Source of the DNA: Lycium barbarum
Taxonomy: Eukaryota > Streptophyta > Magnoliopsida > Solanales > Solanaceae
Reading direction: 5' to 3'
DNA: 64,000 nucleotides
NCBI RefSeq assembly: GCF_019175385.1
Contig: NC_083343.1
Coordinates: 49,250,457-49,314,456 of the forward strand
Positions within the stretch are counted from its first letter, which is position 1, and every line of letters starts with the position of its first letter. Both the position numbers and the translations under genes were made by a program. Below, in pieces: positions 12,713 through 23,570 of the stretch. Under the pieces are notes generated by a model. The model was not told where the DNA came from, searched no databases, and was given only the letters and a program-made list of their open reading frames with translations.

Positions 12713-14270
12713 TTTTTTATGTCGGTTCCACCAACTTTGGCTACTTATATAAAGGGTAAAACCCCCTTATTTTCATCAGCTTTTTCGAGAAAAAATTCAG
12801 AAAACAGTTGAGGGGTGAGGATACCACAAAATTGAGTGAGTTTTATGTGGCGGAGTGTAGTTTACGTTCGGATAGAGCGCAACGGTGATTGTAGTATCAT
12901 TTTTCGGCTAATTTTGTTTTGGATTCTAGGCGAACACCGAAGATATTGGTGTTTAGTAAGAACAAGGTATGAATCTCTTCCTATTGATATTAATCTTGAT
13001 TTGTTTACGGAGATAGAGCTGTCAAATAGCTGTAAAATAGTTTTTTTGGTGGAAATATTGGATAAACCCCATATGGAACGTTTATGATGTATTTTGGTAT
13101 TGAGAATATTATGGTTGATGTTGGTATTATTGTTGTTGTTGTTGTTGGTTGCTGAATTGAGATTTAGGGCTAGGCATATAAACAGGGGAGATGCTGCCCG
13201 ATTTTCGGCAGGATATAAAATAGTTTGATTTTAAAACATCGCACAAGTATAGTACAGTAAGTCTAACGATAGTATGCATCCTCTTGAATGTAGATTTACG
13301 AGTTCAGACGGATAAGCGTAGATAATAGGAGGCCAAACAGGTATGTTAAGGCTCGTCCTTTTCTTTTAAAAGCATGATTCCTATGATATGATTCTATAAA
13401 TATTTCCATAACCTCCTTATTTCAAAAGTTAGAAGTTCATGATTCAAGGGTATGCCTCCTTTTCTGATAATCCATAAATGCTTTCCAAAATGTCCGTATT
13501 TTCCAAACCAGAGATTTATGATTCTGTAAGTTCTTGCGACAACAACGATGGACATGTCTTTATAATGATAACGATAATGTCAAAGATGAGAATATGTCTA
13601 TGATTATGATGATGATGATTTCATGTTTAAGAATCCCAAGCTTATGAGTTCAATGTGAATATGAGAATGTTGAGCTACTTCTTGATTTTCTCAATTTTAT
13701 TCATTGATGATGACTCTATTTCTAAAGGCTCCAACGTGTATGAATTGACGCTTTATGAGATTTATGATCTTGTTCTATGTTTTCCCTTGATGTTATCCTT
13801 CATTGAGAGTCTCACCTCATAATGCTAGTTCCTTCAAGGTGAGACATGACGATCATGATGTTCTATAATATAATCGGAGGTTACCGACCTTACGTCACTC
13901 CGATAGAGTTATATCTTTTGATTGGACTCTCATGAATGCTTTGTGTATATGTATATGTATGATTACACTGTGCCTATACGGCCGGGCAGCACCACTACGG
14001 TGGGCGTAGTGGGCGGCTTATGGATAATGATAATAACACCGTGTCTATATGGCACGGGCAGCATCACTAGTGGGCGGCGTGATATGATTACCCCGGACAC
14101 GGGCTAATCATGTTATTTGATTCAGACAGTTTATGTATGAATGGGTAATATGTTTAAGAGGTAAATATGAGCATGCATGATTCCGCCTTAAGAGGCAAGC
14201 AGTTACACTGATACTCTCTTCTTATGTCTTCTATACTTCCTTATATGTTATCATACATGCCTTAAATACT

Positions 14271-14329
14271 TAGTACTCTGTTCATACCGACGTCCTTTCT
14301 TTTATGGACACGGCGTTCATGCCCGCAGG
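14271..14329 (+). other. three-hairpin RNA module in LTR H (worn)
   Basis: GTAC...ATAC and GTCC...GGAC remain, and the third stem is weakened (GGCG against CGCAG). Confidence 0.5.
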
Positions 14330-14698
14330 TAAGCAGGTTGACGCGTCTGATCCTTAGGAGCTCCATCAGCGGCATCTTGAACGCACTCCAGTTGTTCCGG
14401 AGCTACAGCTTATCGGTACTACTCCTGTGTATCTATTCGAGCATGGTGAAATCCCGCCCCGTCCTTGTGGATTTATGTATCTTATTTATAGGCTCGTAGA
14501 CAGACGTATATGGACAACCATTTCGTAACTTTGTCTGTCCATGTTGTTGTATAATATTTTGGCAAAGCTTGTTGACATATGCTTGCGGGTATAGCTATTG
14601 AAGACTATATTAAGTGAGAATGGAATGTGAGATTAGAAGTGCTCGGTATATTAGTACCGGGTACCCTTCATGGCCTCTAGTGGGGTTGTGACAGGTCA

Positions 14699-15402
14699 GA
14701 ACCGCTTGTATGCTTTAGTAGGTCGCCAGGATTAAGAGGCATCCCTTGATGTTGTCCAAGTATATTGACAGTTTTCACATATGATGTTTATGCCCTTAAG
14801 GATTCCAGATCCACTTTATCATATGTCACCCCATTTATTGTTGTGAAATTTGAGGTAGAGCCAAAAAATTTACATGAACCATTTTATGTATCTACTCTAG
14901 TTGGTGAGTTAGTACTGGCTCGATGTGTATTTAGGAGTTCTCCAGTCAAGGTGTATCATCGAAACACCATTGCAGACTTAGTTGAGTTAGAAATGGTAAA
15001 CTTTTGATGTAATCATGTGTATGAATTAGTTGTCATCATGTTATGCTAGGGTAGATTGTAGAACCAAAGTTGTTAGACTTTAATATCTCTATGAGCCAGT
15101 TTTAGAATGCAAGGTTGATGCAATATTGCCGATGGGTAGGTTTATCTCCTATCTTAAGGCCAGAAAGATGATTTCTAATGGTTGTATTTATAGAGGTTAT
15201 TAGAGGTTTTCTTCAAAGATCTTCTCGGAGTTCCTCCCGATAGGGAGATTGAGTTTGAAATTGACGTAATTCCAGGCATTAAGCTAATATCTATTCTGCC
15301 ATACCGAATGGATCCAGTAGAGTTGAAGGAATTAAAAGCTCATTTGAAACATCTTCTTGATAAAGGATTCATTAGATCGAGTATCTCAACCAGGGACACA
15401 TC
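14699..15402 (+). pseudogene. protease-RT pseudogene of element C
   Basis: The first part (14699-15007) translates to the aspartic-protease region: NRLYAL, then VYALKDSRSTLSYVTPF, where the active-site DPGST has decayed to DSRST, then ADLVELEMV. After a frameshift the linker ISYLKARKM follows. The start of RT comes next in shifted frames: [25 protein letters not shown] and [10 protein letters not shown]. The frame is broken several times. It stops at solo LTR F, inside the codons that in A encode WGAPVLF. Confidence 0.8.
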
Positions 15403-15860
15403 TGTCAGGCCCCAAACTTGGGATTTGGCGTAACACAACACTCGATGCCTGACTGCATGTGATCGAGCAAACCACATGGCTTGCTGCATCAACATAGGAC
15501 ATGTACTGATGCGGAATATGAGTTAAAACATGAATAGTCTGAATAAAACATGTGATATCATAATAATACTGAAAATACTGTTTTAAAACATAAGTGCAGA
15601 AATAATATGAAACTATGATAGTGGCCAGAAGGCTGAACATAACCTAATATCCAATGTGACCTGACTGACTAGTCTATGAAACCTCTGACATGAGTCTGAA
15701 ATACTGAATTGTTGCTGGGAAAAGACGCCCAACATACCTGACTGTCTAACATGTCATGACTACTGGAAATTAAAGACAATGCCCTAAAATAAGTGGCGCT
15801 CACCAACTAGCTGATAGGATGATGTCCTAACAAGCAGATTCGTCATCCTGAAAATTAGTA

Positions 15861-15918
15861 CCTGCATCATGAAATACAGGGCCCGGGAAAAAGGGACGTA
15901 GGTACACTGGAATTGTAC
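15861..15918 (-). other. three-hairpin RNA module in LTR F (worn)
   Basis: On the minus strand GTAC...GTAC, CCC...GGG and CTGTA...TGCAG remain. The last pair changes CTGCG/CGCAG to a still-pairable CTGTA/TGCAG. Confidence 0.5.
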
Positions 15919-16640
15919 TTGTATGTAAAGCAACTGAATGAATGCATAGTAAGTGAGGTGCTCGGGGAATGGGCAACCAAAATCAATAACATGGACACAT
16001 GAAGTAATATGAAACTGAAACTCTAAATGAAGCTATAAGTAGTAAGCATAGCTCAAGCTATAAATTGTAACTGGTAACTAAAAGTTGGACATGATCATGA
16101 TCTGGCATGATGATACTATAAAACGTGTAAAACCTGTTTTTTTAAGTGGGAGTGCTTTAGTATAACCGACAAACTGAAATCACCACGTGAGTACGTGGAG
16201 TTTGGTCTCTGGCCCGACCAGCAAAGCAATCTCATACCTTGTCGAGGTATGAGACATAAACTGACATGAATGGATCCAATAAATAATCTGAAGTTATCGT
16301 CCTAACTGGGCAGAGCGATCCTTATCCTACGTTGGCATACGTAGTTTCAGGTTTTTAAACCTTCTCGGTAGATCTATGCTACTCGAAACAATACTGAACA
16401 TGTACATGGTTGGCTTAAAAGCCCATGATTTGTAAATAGTTTTACATGAATATATGTATAATATTTTCCTAAAACAGGGATACATGTAAAAATCTGAAGA
16501 ATGGAACAATCTGGGTTCATAACTTGTATCTGAGAACTCATGGAAATGATAACATGAGCATACATTGATTACGTACAGATTCATGACAACCATAATGATA
16601 CACATGAATATAATTATCTGAAACATGATTGAACATGACA

Positions 16641-16641
<1 letters not shown>

Positions 16642-16722
<81 letters not shown>
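16642..16722. repeat. compound (CA)n(TA)n microsatellite in LTR F
   Basis: About 20 CA units are followed by about 20 TA units. Confidence 0.95.
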
Positions 16723-16724
<2 letters not shown>

Positions 16725-16946
16725 TGTTTATCTAAAATTGATATATAATTTCGTAACTCTTTGGAGAAATAGTCTTTTTGTGAATTAAGCATGTCGTAGG
16801 GAAGAAAAATGATGTCCCCACATGTATATAGAATACCTACATACCTATTAACGCTCCAATTCATCGAAATAGTTTTCTTCTATGCGAAGAACACTAGAAC
16901 CCTAGCTTTGAATCGCTTGAGAAGGACTACCTTGGAAATCCTATAT

Positions 16947-18506
16947 TGTTACACCCCAGAAAATTTCATGTTACTAAGGATACAGACGGCTTAATGTGAG
17001 CTCGAGGAGGAGCAAATATCACAAGTATAAAGAATGAAATTCTACTGTAGTAGCATGAGTATGATATTTGGAATTCGTACAATATGATTGGAATAATACG
17101 TTAAACGATATATAGCCCTCGTAACTGTAAGCTGAGGTGGGGCCCACATGATGGGATTTTTATAAAGAACATATGATAAGTTATATGGACAATATATGTG
17201 AAGTTAAACACAACTCAAGAAGGACCCTTGAGCCAAATCCAAGTGTAAGCCCTCCAAAAAGATGTTTTTAAGTTACGTTTTCGGGTGATCTGACTTCGGG
17301 AGGCCATAACCCCATCATTATTTGCGAATTTGGGAAACCTCATAAAATTAAAGTTGTAGATAATTGAAATACCTTTCCAACCATAGGTCGTGGGCCTATA
17401 TGTGACATCGGGATAAAGAGTTATGGACGTTTTAAGGCAGAAAGGTCAAGCTGGGCAGTGAAATGGGCCCAACCCGATTCCAAGTCGGGTCAGGCCCATT
17501 TCCCTTGCTATTTAAGGGAAATTTTCAGCCTTTAGCCTCATTTTTACACCGGAAAAATCCAGAATAATTGAGAGAGATAGAGAGAGAGAGAGGAAGTGGA
17601 GAATCGATCAAGTTCGAGGCCCCGAATCCCGAGGATCGTGAACGATAAAGTGTAGTACGAGTTATCATCGTCGTTTTAAGCTAAATATTGATTCTGGGGG
17701 AGGATATTTTCGTTGTTGAGCTTCTGCTAAGGTATGTATAAGATTCCTTTTATGTTATTAATAAGTTTATTTAGAGTTTTAACGGAGTAAAACGGAGAAA
17801 ATAGCGTTATAAATTCGTTTGTTGTTTTGTTGAGATTTATGGATCAGGGTTGTTTTAGTTGGATTGAATGGATGGAATTAGCTGAGTTATGATGTATACT
17901 AATTTTTGATGTTGTTGACAAGTTGCTGTTCCTGAAATGGGAGAATAAAGTGTATGAAGATAAAATATACAAAGCATATACCGGGCTGTTTTTATATGAT
18001 TTTCGTGGCGTTTTGTGACAATATTTTGGGGCTGTTTGGTGGTTGTTATGAATTTTTTTGTGGGCTGGAATATCGTGGGATTGGCTGTAGTTGTTGTTGT
18101 TGTTGTTGTGTTTGTTGTTATACAATAGATATACGAAAATAAAGAAGTGTATACAAGCATTGGTATACGAATGTATATTGGGCTGTCTTGGAAGTGATTT
18201 AAGAATGGATTTAATTCTAGTTTGATATGAAATTATTGGTGTTGTTGTTGTTGGTATTTTGATTGATGTTTAGCTAAATTGGAATCTCGAGGATTGTTAA
18301 GTTTTCAGGGGAAATGCTGCCCGAATTTCGTTAAGTTTCATTCGTACTTGGATTGGTTAGTAAGTGATGTGGATGATCTAACTGTGGCTTATGTTATCTT
18401 AATTTTAGACCTACGAGCTCGAGAAGTAGACGTTGGACATTTAAATAAGCTTTAAAGGTATGTAAAGCTAACTTCTCCTTCTTTTGGCATGATCTTTATG
18501 AAACAA
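16947..18506 (+). mobile_element. 5' LTR of D, truncated at its 3' end
   Basis: It aligns with 29325-30899 of the 3' LTR up to the word GAAACAA (18500-18506), then departs into internal sequence. About 1.26 kb of the LTR is missing. A 41-bp imperfect palindrome (17461-17501) is followed by TATTTAA (about 17509). A splice donor AAG|GTATGT lies at 17731/17732 and a second AGGTATGTAAAG near 18460. A (GTT)n tract lies at about 18087-18110. The 3' LTR carries a short extra GAGAGTTAGAGAG stretch in its leader region (about 29970). Confidence 0.88.
17461..17515 (+). promoter_or_regulatory. palindrome and TATA-like box of LTR D
   Basis: Arms AAATGGGCC/GGCCCATTT (9 bp exact) and CAACCCGA/TCGGGTCA (7 of 8) form a nested inverted repeat at 17461-17501, 8 bp before TATTTAA. 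The same structure is at 29839-29879 and, on the minus strand, 534-574. Confidence 0.65.
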
Positions 18507-20208
18507 CGAAGCGGAATGAGTGCCAGAAAATGATTGGGACGATAAGAACAAATAGGGATGAACGGAATACACTTTGAAAAAAAGAAAGGGATTATGCAGG
18601 AGTAGTGGTTTCTGAAGGATACAGGGGTAGCATGAGATTCCTCGTGCACAGAATAAAAGATGGACATAGACTGGAAAATTAAAGGAGTTCTAAAGGAAAC
18701 ACCTAATATAAACGTGATCAATTGAGTACGAGTATGAAATAGAAAGGAAAATATATAGCTACGAACTTAAAGGTGCAGTACGACGACAAGGTGGTAAGAT
18801 AAGACCATTATTAAGACGAATTCAATATGATTTTGAGTAAGTTAGAAGTTAGCGTTGGGTACACAACAAGGGTGAAAGAGCATAAGGCATAAAGGAGTAC
18901 CGCGTGTATATGACTTCACCTCGGAGAGAGAGAAATCCTTAAAGGATAAGGACTGTAAGCCTGAGGAACAAATGAGGTATTGTGAATTTATTAAAGGAAA
19001 TAGATGATATAGGTTGGGGTAAAGATAATGTTACAAGAGAGCCTTGGATACTTATCACCGGGATATGAGTGCTACCTGATTGAGAATTTAGAACGACTAC
19101 AAGTACTAAATAATTATTGATTGGAGTAAGTGGAATGTGGCCTTGGATGAGTTGCTACATTGGTTGGATTACTCGAGTACGAATTATCACATAAGATTTT
19201 ATACTATATATGGAAAGGTTCTCATCGCTTCACGATTTTGTTAAGGTTTCGTACGTGGATAATCAAAGTTATATATTATAAAGAAATACATGAGTATGGT
19301 ACAGTATACCGAGTGAATTGGAAGAAGGATCGGGTGAATTTGAGATTGGAAATAGGGACATGGAGCGGAATATAAACAGATAATGGTATAAGTACAACCC
19401 CAAAGGGGGGAAGCGGGTGAAAGAAAAGCAAGTATAGATGGAAACAATTGACACTACAATATATTTAATATGGATACTCAAACTTCAAGTGAGATCCCAT
19501 GCTGAAACAAGTTGGTAAGATCTGAAAGCTAGCGAGAAACGGATGGTAGTCAAAATGGTATTTGAGACAGTGCTGAGAATTATTTATAAAGATCTTGAAT
19601 GATATGACATTAAAAGGTAGGTTCTATGAAAAGAAAGAGTACGATAAGAGAATGGTAACGACTAATTTAAGCGATATTACGAAGAATAGCAATGATATAC
19701 TAGATTAGAGGCTAAGATTTGGCAACAGAGTTGTGCGCTAATGATATTGTGACTTATAAGTAGCAAAAGGAGGGGATAGAAAATCTCCTACAGTAGGATA
19801 TGAGAAAATCAAAGGGGTGAATAAAGGAAGGAAAGGAGTATGATAAGATAGGCTACGAGTGAGTTTTGATACGGATGAGATATGTAAAGCAGAATGAACC
19901 AGGAGGAAGAAGAGCTAGGGATAAGATTGGATATATTTTATACAAGTTGTACAAGAATAGTTATACAACCTACGAATATTTGTATGCTGAGAATGAGACC
20001 AAGTGAGTACTGGATAAGAAGAGCAACGATTCAGAAACAACAATGCGGTTGCGATATTTTGGATATATTAAGGAAAGGTGTGAGATGGTTTGAACCAAAG
20101 TACCGAGTTAGTACTGAGGGCAGATAGGACATGGCGATAGCTGAGCCCCGATACCGATTGAAAGATACAAGAGTAAAATACCATATAAACCATACAGACT
20201 AGCGAAAT
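18507..20208 (+). other. Element D internal non-coding region, left part
   Basis: This is A/G-rich on the plus strand with no gag-pol similarity in any frame. The short frames at 19160, 19241 and 19894 overlap on opposite strands and show no domain. It is probably the spacer between pol and the 3' LTR. Element E interrupts it; GAAAT (20204-20208) is the left TSD of E. Confidence 0.6.
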
Positions 20209-23200
20209 TGTTATATCCCGCATTTTGTGCAATCGGATGATTCAAGGCAATTGCGGGAGGACAACAAGCAAGGCCATATTTTATTTTGTTTGGCACATGA
20301 GTGCTTATGAAAAATCTAGAAGTGGAAATATGGAGAAAGACGAAGGGAAAAATTGGAAGTTGGAAAAATGTTTCATAAATTACAAGAACTAGTCAAAAAT
20401 ACAAAGTGGGCTTGAAAGTTTTTTTTTGGAAAATTTGAGGCCCAACCAGCCATAGGGCATGGGCTAGGCCCATGACTACTTAATTCATGATATTAAATAG
20501 GACGACTAAGTCATCTTTATCACAATAATCTCTAGAATTTTCAAGAAGAGGAGAACAAGAGAAAGAAGAGGAGAAGTTCTAGGGCCCTTCGGCCATAGAG
20601 GAATTCCCAAGAAACATTTGCAAAAATTCCTTCAAAAATCATTTTCTACCAAGTAAAGGGTGCTTAACAAGGTGGAGTTGTTGTTGGAGCAAGAAAGATT
20701 CATAATCATACAAGTTGCCAAGTTGTAGTCAAGTGAGAAGTTGAAGAAGAAAAGGTGAATTTTAATCTTGTTTTATGTGTTATACATGGTTTATATGTGT
20801 TGTAGTATGCTAAAATGGATGAAATTCATGAAAGACAGGGATATGGTATGTGGCCGTGCATGTGTATATATATGTAGGAATCATATTTCAATTATTTTGT
20901 TTAGTGTTTGGTTGTTGTTGTTGTAAATACTATATTGATAATGTAAGTTGAATGAATTTGGAGAGAAGGTAGTTGTGTGTGCATGATGAAGCCGTGAGTG
21001 TGTAATGTGTATGTGGCCGTGTATACATGATGTATAGTCGTGTATATTGGTGAGTTGTGCAAGAATAATGAGCGAGTTGTAATTAATATTTTAGTTGTTG
21101 TGTTGTAGATCTCATATTACAAATAAAGACTTGATAAGATTGGTGAAGTATTGGTAAGTGGAAGATTGTGTATATTGAAATATAATGTTTTTGCATGGAT
21201 AGCATGTAATGGTATTAGTATGATGTTGTTGGAATATATGTTATAAGGTTGCTATTGTACTCATTGAAGTCGGAAGGTTTTGAAGAAAGAGGTAAATTGA
21301 GATCATGTCTTGAATGAAATATGTGAATTGCTAGTGTGATTGTTGAGTTGTGTTAATAGTTTGGCCGGGTTTGAATTCCCGGGTTGTTGTTGATTGAAAA
21401 CTTGCTAAGTTGAATGTCGAGGATGGTATATTTACAGACGAAGTGCTGCCGAAATTTCGGTAGCCAAGTATTACCTTAAGATTTCAACTCTAAGTATCCT
21501 AATAAGAGTTTTGGTAAATATGACCAATTTGCAGATTTTGACGAAATTGCAACGTGAATTCGGAGTAGCAAAAGGAGCGGAAAGAGGTATGTAAGGCTTC
21601 ACCTTTCTTTCTATGGCATGTCTTAGACGTAATAAGTTGGGTACGAGCCTCGGGGACAACTCTATTACCCGGAATCCGCATCCAAAGTTTCCCTTTTTTT
21701 CCTTTAGTAGAATTGAACTAGAAAGTGCGCGAAATGTTAGAAAGACCTCCTAAACCCCTAGAACTTGTATAAATGGGACCCGACTACTATAAAACCCCTC
21801 ACAAGTAACGCCATGACAGGCAACATATGCAAATCGTATACGCTACCTCATTCGGGCCGAGGTGGGCCCGTTGCTCTCGGATTTTCCTTATAGTTCTGTT
21901 TGACTTACTTAAAGTTGAATCCAAAGAGGGCCTTTGATCCCGATCCCGTTACTAAATGATAAGTACTATAACTACTCTAACGAGAATACTTCTATGATGA
22001 CAATGATAACGGCGATTTTAGACAAGAGAATATGCCTATGATAAGTACGACCGGAACGATTCTACGGCTAAGATTTCTAAGCTAAGGATTCAATGTGAGT
22101 ATGAAAGTAATAAACTAGTTCTTGAACCTTATTTCCACCTCCTAGCTATGATGCTATTTCCTAAGGAATCCAAAGCCTATGAGTTGACGTCTATGATGCC
22201 ATGATTCCATTCTATGTTTACTGTTGATACTATTCTCCGTTGGTAGTCTTGCCTTAAAATACTTGTTGCTTCAAGGAGAGACAAAGCGACCACGATTGTT
22301 CCATAGTGTAATAGGAGGTCAACGACCTTACGTCACTCCGATGGCTAAATGATTTTTCTTTGGCTCTCTTGCGTGCTTATATGACATATGTATATAAGAT
22401 ATGTAAATGTATATAAGACACGTATATGTATATGATAAAAGATCCAGAGCGCTATAGACGCTGATATATGCACATGATACACGTATATGTATATGATGAA
22501 AGAGGCAGAGCGCTATAGACGCTGATATACGTACATGATATATGCATATGTATACGGGGAAGATGGAGATAAGGGCAGAGCGTTATATACGCATATCCAC
22601 CTGATCAGTTGGCATTACATGACATGATATCATCCCGGACGCGGGATGTGTATATTTATGGTTAAATGGATCGGCTGCCGACGCCTCGGCTACATGACAT
22701 GTTCTACTTTTATAGATATATATGAACAAGAAAATATTTTCAAGGGAAAGCTAAGCATGCATGGCATCTGCCCAAGGGCACTTATATGTACAGGTTATGT
22801 TTCTACCTCAGGACACGTGTTATAACTCTTTTATGTCAATATCCCTGTTTTATATTTTCCGTATATTACTATTCATGCCTTATATACTCGGTACACTATT
22901 CGTACTGACGTCCCTTCTTGTGGACGCTGCGTTTCATGCCGCGCAGGTCAGCAGACAGGCGGGTTTGGTTCTTAGGAGCTCTACCAGCAGCACTTGACAG
23001 CGCTCCAGTTGTTCCGGAGCCTCACTTCCTTGGTACTATCTTGTGTATATATATATTCGGGCACGGCAGTACCCGGCCCTTTCTATGTATATGTGTACTA
23101 TGTCTAGAGGCTCGTAGACAGATATGTATAGGTAGATGTCTTATATTTTGAATTGTTCGCGTCTCTGTATAATGTGACAGCAACGCTTACTAGTCTATGT

Positions 23201-23358
23201 TTATGATGACGCGGCTAATGTTAAAGCTTAGCAATGAAAAAAAAAAACGTATAGCACAGTTCCTACGGCCCGCTTAGAAGTAAAGGTAAAAATGATAGAT
23301 AAGGGGTGCTCGGTACATGTATCGGGTACTCGTCGCGGCCCCTAGTCGGGTCGTGACA
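20209..23358 (+). mobile_element. 5' LTR of E
   Basis: Starts TGTTATATCCCGC, ends GGGTCGTGACA. Upstream of the TATA-like TTAAATA (about 20494) is GGCCCAACCAGCCATAGGGC followed by ATGGGCTAGGCCCAT, the latter containing the inverted arms ATGGGC/GCCCAT. A splice donor AAAAG|GTGAAT is at 20754/20755 and a second AGAGGTATGTAAGG near 21585. Two 61-bp minisatellite units lie at 22444-22565, and the three-hairpin module at 22889-22947. Frames in the LTR (21471-21681, 22761-23151) recur in the 3' LTR because the LTR is duplicated and are not genes. Confidence 0.9.
22889..22947 (+). other. three-hairpin RNA module in E 5' LTR
   Basis: Stems GGTAC/GTACT, CGTCC/GGACG and CTGCG/CGCAG are all intact. In the 3' LTR (27850-27908) the third stem has a C-to-T change giving a G.U pair. 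Confidence 0.68.
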
Positions 23359-23362
23359 GAAG

Positions 23363-23374
23363 TGGTATCAGAGC
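23363..23374 (+). promoter_or_regulatory. PBS of E for initiator tRNA-Met
   Basis: TGGTATCAGAGC is complementary to the 3' end of plant initiator tRNA-Met and begins 4 bases after the LTR end, as in A and B. Confidence 0.93.
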
Positions 23375-23418
23375 AGTTCGGTCCTAGGGGTTTGTCTACG
23401 AGTCGTGTCCAGTAGAGT

Positions 23419-23458
23419 CTTGTTTATGGGTGTGTAGCGCGCCACACTTATAAACAGG
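23419..23458 (+). other. leader hairpin of E with GCGCGC loop
   Basis: A 16-bp stem (23419-23434 with 23443-23458, including three G.U pairs) closes an 8-nt loop TAGCGCGC whose last six bases are self-complementary. The corresponding hairpins in A and B have the same stem and a TTGTGCAC loop. It lies 44 nt after the PBS. This geometry resembles retroviral dimer-initiation hairpins. Confidence 0.7.
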
Positions 23459-23543
23459 AGGATGCAGGGCATTTAGGAAATATGACCTTCTTTGTCTTCT
23501 AGATCGTGCGATAGAGCTATGTTACCAGGCTTCCTTGTTCTTT

Positions 23544-23568
23544 TCTTAATTCTATGTTTCGATTTCAG
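23544..23568 (+). promoter_or_regulatory. putative branch point and splice acceptor before the E ORF
   Basis: CTTAAT (branch-point-like), then T-rich text and TTTCAG ending at 23568, two bases before ATG 23571. The equivalent position in A and B reads CTAAC/CTAAT ... TTTGCAG. Pairing it with the donor at 20754 would define a 2814-nt intron. Confidence 0.55.
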
Positions 23569-23570
23569 TA

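Larger units (their letters stand above)
12410..14698 (+). mobile_element. Solo LTR H with TSD (LTR 12415-14693, 2279 bp)
   Basis: Starts TGTTACACCTCGC at 12415 and ends GGGGTTGTGACA at 14693. Flanks are TGTCA (12410-12414) and GGTCA (14694-14698), 4 of 5 matching. A cluster of TTCGCGA/TCGCGAA words occupies 12600-12712, the TATA box TATATAAAG is at about 12746, the donor AAG|GTATGA at 12966/12967, a second donor-like AGGTATGTTAAGG near 13340, a (GTT)n tract at 13125-13147 and the three-hairpin module at 14271-14329. Short frames inside it (for example 12566-12811 and 13922-14107) show no domain. Confidence 0.87.
15398..16946 (-). mobile_element. Solo LTR F, left part (LTR 15403-16946)
   Basis: On the plus strand the LTR end TGTCAGGCCCC begins at 15403, preceded by ACATC (15398-15402). 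The rest of F resumes at 32167 after element D. Both parts together make a ~2033-bp LTR with flanks ACATC and GCATC (4 of 5). A worn three-hairpin module is at 15861-15918. The apparent 132- and 108-codon frames at 16327-16864 are translations of the CA/TA microsatellite and flanks. Confidence 0.85.

Noticed and set aside
16327..16864. Open frames of 132 and 108 codons on the minus strand with runs of Ile/Tyr and Val/Cys
   Set aside because: They translate the (CA)n(TA)n microsatellite and flanking LTR F; no domain.
22761..23151. 78- and 77-codon frames that recur at 27722
   Set aside because: Recurrence is due to the duplicated LTRs of E; the conserved part is the three-hairpin RNA module, not a protein.
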